64,000 nucleotides of DNA from Paenibacillus lycopersici. GTDB lineage: Bacteria; Bacillota; Bacilli; Paenibacillales; Paenibacillaceae. Positions 61,101 to 64,000 of this stretch are shown here, in pieces. Positions within the stretch are counted from its first letter, which is position 1; each line of letters starts with the position of its first letter. The stretch covers positions 2,607,001-2,671,000 of the forward strand of contig NZ_CP048209.1 of the NCBI RefSeq assembly GCF_010119935.1. The letters are read 5' to 3'. The notes under the pieces were generated by a model. It was not told where the DNA came from, did no database searches, and saw only the letters and a program-made list of their open reading frames with translations. Both the position numbers and the translations under genes were made by a program.

Positions 61101-62206
61101 TGGCCGGCGCACGCGAGCTGACCGTGGATCTTGGCGAGCGTTCCTACCCGATCTATATCGGCGAAGGACTGCTCGACGAAGCAGGCCGACTGCTTGCCGA
61201 GCACGGAATCAGCAAGAAATCGCCGCTTCTGATCATTACGGACAGCAATATCGCCGACAAGCATCTGGCCCGCCTTGAATCGGTGCTGCGCGATGGCGGC
61301 TTCGCCGTGGCAACCGCGGTTATCCCTGCGGGCGAAGCGTCGAAATCGCTCAGCCGGCTGGAGCAGCTCGTCGGAATCGCGCTCGAGCGCGGACTCGACC
61401 GCAAATCCGCGATCGTCGCGCTGGGCGGCGGCGTTGTCGGCGACTTGGCCGGCTTCGTAGCCGCTTCCTATATGCGCGGCATCAAGTTCGTCCAAATCCC
61501 GACGACGATTCTGGCTCACGACAGCAGCGTCGGCGGCAAAGTCGCGGTCAATCACCCGCTCGCCAAGAACATCATCGGCGCGTTCCACCAGCCGGAGCTC
61601 GTGCTGTACGATCTGCGGACGCTGCAGACGCTGCCGGAACGCGAAGTGAAGGCCGGCTTGTCCGAAGTCGTCAAGCACGGGCTGATCTGGGATGCCGCGT
61701 TCGTAGCGTGGTGCGACGAGAACGCCGAACGGCTGCTGGCGCTTGATCCCGAAGCGCTCGGCTATGCGCTCTACAAGGGCTGCAGCGTCAAGGCGGCGGT
61801 CGTCTCGCAGGATGAGCGGGAGAACGATCTGCGCGCCATTCTGAACCTGGGGCACACGATCGGCCACGCGTTGGAAGCCGTCGCCGGGTACGGCGAGCTG
61901 CTGCACGGCGAAGCGATCTCGATCGGCATGGTCGGCGCAGCGCGCCTTGCCGTGCAGCTGGGCGCGCCGGAAGAGGTGTACCGGGTGACGAAGCGCGTGC
62001 TTTCGCGCGTCGGTCTGCCGGTACGGCTTCCGGCGCATCTGGATACGGATGCCATCATGCGCGCGCTTATGCACGACAAGAAATTCCAGGAAGGCGTCGT
62101 TACGTTCATCGTGCCGGTCGCCATCGGCAAAGTCGAAATCAACAAATCGGTATCCGCGTCCCTGATCCGGGAAATCGTGGAGCAGCTGAAACAGGAGGCC
62201 GTTTAG
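61100..62206 (+). CDS. aroB: 3-dehydroquinate synthase
   Basis: A 368-residue NAD- and metal-dependent enzyme that makes 3-dehydroquinate from DAHP. Motifs include PAGEASKSLSRLEQL, ALGGGVVGDLAGFVAA, the PTTILAHDSSVGGK loop, GLSEVVKHGLI and the zinc ligands in NLGHTIGHALE and HGEAISIGM. It overlaps aroC by one base and is followed by aroH one base later. Confidence 0.96.
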   Translation: MAGARELTVDLGERSYPIYIGEGLLDEAGRLLAEHGISKKSPLLIITDSNIADKHLARLESVLRDGGFAVATAVIPAGEASKSLSRLEQLVGIALERGLDRKSAIVALGGGVVGDLAGFVAASYMRGIKFVQIPTTILAHDSSVGGKVAVNHPLAKNIIGAFHQPELVLYDLRTLQTLPEREVKAGLSEVVKHGLIWDAAFVAWCDENAERLLALDPEALGYALYKGCSVKAAVVSQDERENDLRAILNLGHTIGHALEAVAGYGELLHGEAISIGMVGAARLAVQLGAPEEVYRVTKRVLSRVGLPVRLPAHLDTDAIMRALMHDKKFQEGVVTFIVPVAIGKVEINKSVSASLIREIVEQLKQEAV

Positions 62207-62207
62207 G

Positions 62208-62576
62208 ATGAGTGTAAGGGGAATACGCGGCGCCATTACGGTAGACGTCAATGAAGAACAACCGATTCTGCAAGCGACGGCCGAGCTATTGAGCGGCATC
62301 GTTCGCGCCAACGGCATCGTGCCGGACGACATCGCCAGCGTGTTCGTCACGGTGACCGGCGATTTGGACGCGACCTTCCCGGCGAGGGCGATCCGCGCCA
62401 TGGCGGGCTGGGACCTCGTCCCGCTGATGTGCGCGCTGGAAGTACCGGTCAAGGGCAGTCTGGCCAAATGCATCCGATTGATGGTGCTCGTGAATACGGA
62501 GAAGACGCAGGAGCAGGTCGAGCATGTGTACCTGGGCGGCGCGAAGGCGCTGCGTCCGGACTTGGCGAAAGCCTAG
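62208..62576 (+). CDS. aroH: Chorismate mutase AroH
   Basis: A 122-residue monofunctional chorismate mutase of the trimeric AroH class, converting chorismate to prephenate for phenylalanine and tyrosine. Active-site parts are VRGIRGAITVDVN with Arg, LVPLMCALEVPVKGSLAKCIRLM, and the C-terminal QVEHVYLGGAKALRPDL. It is the last gene of the aroC-aroB-aroH set and lies directly before the trp leader. Confidence 0.95.
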   Translation: MSVRGIRGAITVDVNEEQPILQATAELLSGIVRANGIVPDDIASVFVTVTGDLDATFPARAIRAMAGWDLVPLMCALEVPVKGSLAKCIRLMVLVNTEKTQEQVEHVYLGGAKALRPDLAKA

Positions 62577-62605
62577 CCGCTTTACCATTCCGCGCGTAAT
62601 CGGGA

Positions 62606-62635
62606 TTGACGGATTCAAATCCGCTATTGTATAGT
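62606..62635 (+). promoter_or_regulatory. Candidate sigma-A promoter of the trp operon
   Basis: TTGACG (62606-62611), an 18-base spacer and TATAGT (62630-62635). The expected start is about ten bases before the first GAG triplet of the leader. Confidence 0.6.
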
Positions 62636-62651
62636 TAATAGCATATTCATG

Positions 62652-62745
62652 GAGTAGCCGAGTAGAGACGAGCAGCAGTACCTTAGTTAGAAGAGATGAG
62701 CCGAGCTGAGATGAGTACAGGTTTAGCGTGCAACGAGCAGAGAGG
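62652..62745 (+). promoter_or_regulatory. TRAP-binding leader of trpE
   Basis: The leader RNA is packed with GAG/UAG triplets. Five GAGs stand at exact 5-base periods (62693, 62698, 62703, 62708 and 62713), preceded by UAG at 62684 and 62688, and followed by UAG 62724 and GAG 62735 and 62742. An upstream set occurs at 62652, 62655, 62660, 62665 and 62670. This is the binding pattern of TRAP, whose gene mtrB is at 52250. Tryptophan-loaded TRAP should wrap this RNA and favour the terminator downstream. Confidence 0.85.
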
Positions 62746-62826
62746 TTACAGTATGCAGCGGTTTTTCCCTGCGCACTGTTATTTTCCCTATCGTTCATAC
62801 TCATTTTTCATCTTCTAACTTAACGT

Positions 62827-62852
62827 GCTCCTGCTGCGGCAGGAGCTTTTTT
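62827..62852 (+). terminator. trp operon attenuator
   Basis: GCTCCTGC (62827-62834) pairs perfectly with GCAGGAGC (62839-62846), followed by six T. The leader segment GCAGAGAG (62738-62745) can pair with CTCCTGC (62828-62834) with one bulged A, giving a possible competing antiterminator inside the TRAP site. Confidence 0.85.
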
Positions 62853-62882
62853 AATATCCGCACGGAGAGGGAGAGATGACGT

Positions 62883-64000
62883 ATGAACCAAGAACTGCAA
62901 ACCATTATCCGGCAAGCCGGCACGTATAACCTGATTCCGATCGTACGCAACGTAATGGCGGATACCGAAACGCCGATCCGCATCTTCCAGCATTTCTATC
63001 GCGAACGCCGCGCATTCCTGCTGGAAAGCGTGGAGGGCGGGGTCAAATGGGCCCGTTATTCCTTCATCGGCACGGATCCGTTCATGCTCATCCATGGCAA
63101 GAACGGCGAAATGATCATCGAGCAGAACGGCCAGACGAAGGTGCTGCGCGAGCGGCCGATCGAGCTGCTGAAGGCGCATCTGCGTTCGTTCCGCAGCCCG
63201 GCCGTAACGGATCTGCCTCCTTTCACAGGCGGCGCAATCGGGTTCTTCGGTTACGACCTGCTGCAATATTACGAGAAACTGCCCGCCCATCGCATCGACG
63301 ATCTGCAAATGAACGACCTGCAGTTCATGTTCTGCGACCAGATCATCGCCTTCGATCACTTCAAGCAGCAGGTGCAGGTGATCGGCAACGTTCATATCCC
63401 GGAAGGCGCGACTGATGCGGACATCCAGGAATCCTACGAGCGGACGCTCCGCAAGATCGAAGCGACGATCGAGCGGCTGCAGCAGCCGACGCCGACGACG
63501 CTCATGGCGGGCGGCAGCATTCCGGCCGATCCGGAGCTCGGCGAGATTTCCTCCAACCTGACGAAAGAACAGTTCCTCGATAACGTCGAGAAGTCGAAAG
63601 CCTACATTCGCGCGGGCGACATTTTCCAGGTGGTGCTGTCGCAGCGCTTCAGCATCGATACGGACGTCGATCCGCTGCATGTATACCGCGTCCTGCGGAC
63701 GATGAATCCGTCCCCGTACATGTATTATCTGAAAATGGACGACGAGGTGATCGTCGGCACGTCGCCGGAGGCGCTCGTCAAGGTCGACGGCGAACGCGTC
63801 GAGACGCGTCCGATCGCGGGCACGCGGCCGCGAGGCAAGACGCCGGAGCAGGACTTGGCGCTCGAGAAAGAGCTGCTGGCCGACGAGAAGGAGCGCGCCG
63901 AGCATCTGATGCTGGTCGACCTCGGCCGCAACGATATCGGCCGCGTCTCGGAATTCGGTTCCGTACGCTGCGACGCGTATATGGAGATCGAGCGTTATTC
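62883..64000 (+). CDS. trpE: Anthranilate synthase component I (partial)
   Basis: The first 372 codons are in the window and the gene runs off the right edge. The product begins MNQELQTIIRQAGTYNLIPI. The tryptophan feedback site motif LLES is at residues 46-49, and the chorismate-binding domain shows IRAGDIFQVVLSQRF, GTSPEALV, RPIAGTRPRG and HLMLVDLGRNDIGRV. With TrpG it makes anthranilate from chorismate and glutamine. GGGAGAG lies eight bases before the ATG; extra GAG triplets here might let TRAP also touch the ribosome binding site. Confidence 0.95.
   Translation, partial: MNQELQTIIRQAGTYNLIPIVRNVMADTETPIRIFQHFYRERRAFLLESVEGGVKWARYSFIGTDPFMLIHGKNGEMIIEQNGQTKVLRERPIELLKAHLRSFRSPAVTDLPPFTGGAIGFFGYDLLQYYEKLPAHRIDDLQMNDLQFMFCDQIIAFDHFKQQVQVIGNVHIPEGATDADIQESYERTLRKIEATIERLQQPTPTTLMAGGSIPADPELGEISSNLTKEQFLDNVEKSKAYIRAGDIFQVVLSQRFSIDTDVDPLHVYRVLRTMNPSPYMYYLKMDDEVIVGTSPEALVKVDGERVETRPIAGTRPRGKTPEQDLALEKELLADEKERAEHLMLVDLGRNDIGRVSEFGSVRCDAYMEIERY

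Overview
The window is one continuous stretch of core chromosome from a GC-rich, endospore-forming Firmicute of the Paenibacillaceae (Paenibacillus/Cohnella-like). The evidence is the dense set of sporulation and germination genes (spoIIA, spoVA, spmAB, ytfJ, ypeB, spoVIF, spoIVA), AGGAGG-type ribosome binding sites, GTG/TTG starts, and gene order that closely follows the Bacillus subtilis pdp-to-trpE region. I see no phage, insertion sequence, CRISPR array, toxin-antitoxin pair or defence island. The genus is an inference.

Layout. 1-374: tail of pyrimidine-nucleoside phosphorylase. 458-899: an intergenic repeat. 900-8539: dacF, the spoIIAA-spoIIAB-sigF operon behind a very good sigma-H promoter, spoVAA-spoVAB-spoVAF (without spoVAC/AD/AE) and lysA. 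8669-9100: cyclophilin. 9204-13346: FMN riboswitch and the complete riboflavin operon ribD-ribE-ribBA-ribH. 13418-16219: scpA-scpB, a DUF2953 protein and ytfJ. 16365-18822: dacB-spmA-spmB. 19050-25597: rluB and the cytochrome c maturation/redox-sensing genes resA-resB-ccsA-resD-resE. 25865-27454: serA (minus strand). 27771-33189: rhodanese, a membrane protein of unknown function, CPBP protease, a small membrane protein, metallophosphoesterase, polysaccharide deacetylase and mecA. 33324-41094: glutamate dehydrogenase, prsW, a small Cys-rich protein, ypeB, a PilZ protein, ypfB, cmk, plsC and an S1-domain protein. 41242-50945: yphA, YIEGIA protein and its capping partner, der, plsY, gpsA, spoVIF, yphE, two [2Fe-2S] ferredoxins around a nucleotidyltransferase-like gene, yphF and spoIVA. 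51020-51290: a second copy of the intergenic repeat. 51642-62576: hbs, tRNA-Pro(GGG), mtrB (TRAP), a membrane protein of unknown function, hepS-menG-ubiA-ubiX-mqnA-hepT, ndk, cheR, a small gene and aroC-aroB-aroH. 62606-64000: trp promoter, a TRAP-binding leader rich in GAG/UAG triplets, an attenuator, and the start of trpE.

How the parts work together. Sporulation genes of several compartments are interleaved with housekeeping biosynthesis. The window encodes both TRAP (mtrB) and a clear TRAP target (the trpE leader), with the chorismate-forming genes directly upstream. HepS/HepT, MenG, a UbiA-type prenyltransferase, UbiX and chorismate dehydratase MqnA form one overlapping cluster, suggesting menaquinone is made by the futalosine route. 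That quinone pool would feed the respiratory chain whose cytochromes are matured by ResA/ResB/CcsA.

The most unusual items are non-coding: (i) a repeat made of forward and inverted copies of a ~20-nt module, found twice and each time bracketed by a duplicated local hairpin; (ii) a long hairpin whose 3' arm contains the ypeB ribosome binding site; (iii) mtrB sitting directly behind a tRNA gene and terminator with no promoter of its own visible; and (iv) the TRAP leader. I did not find a convincing wholly new multi-gene system.
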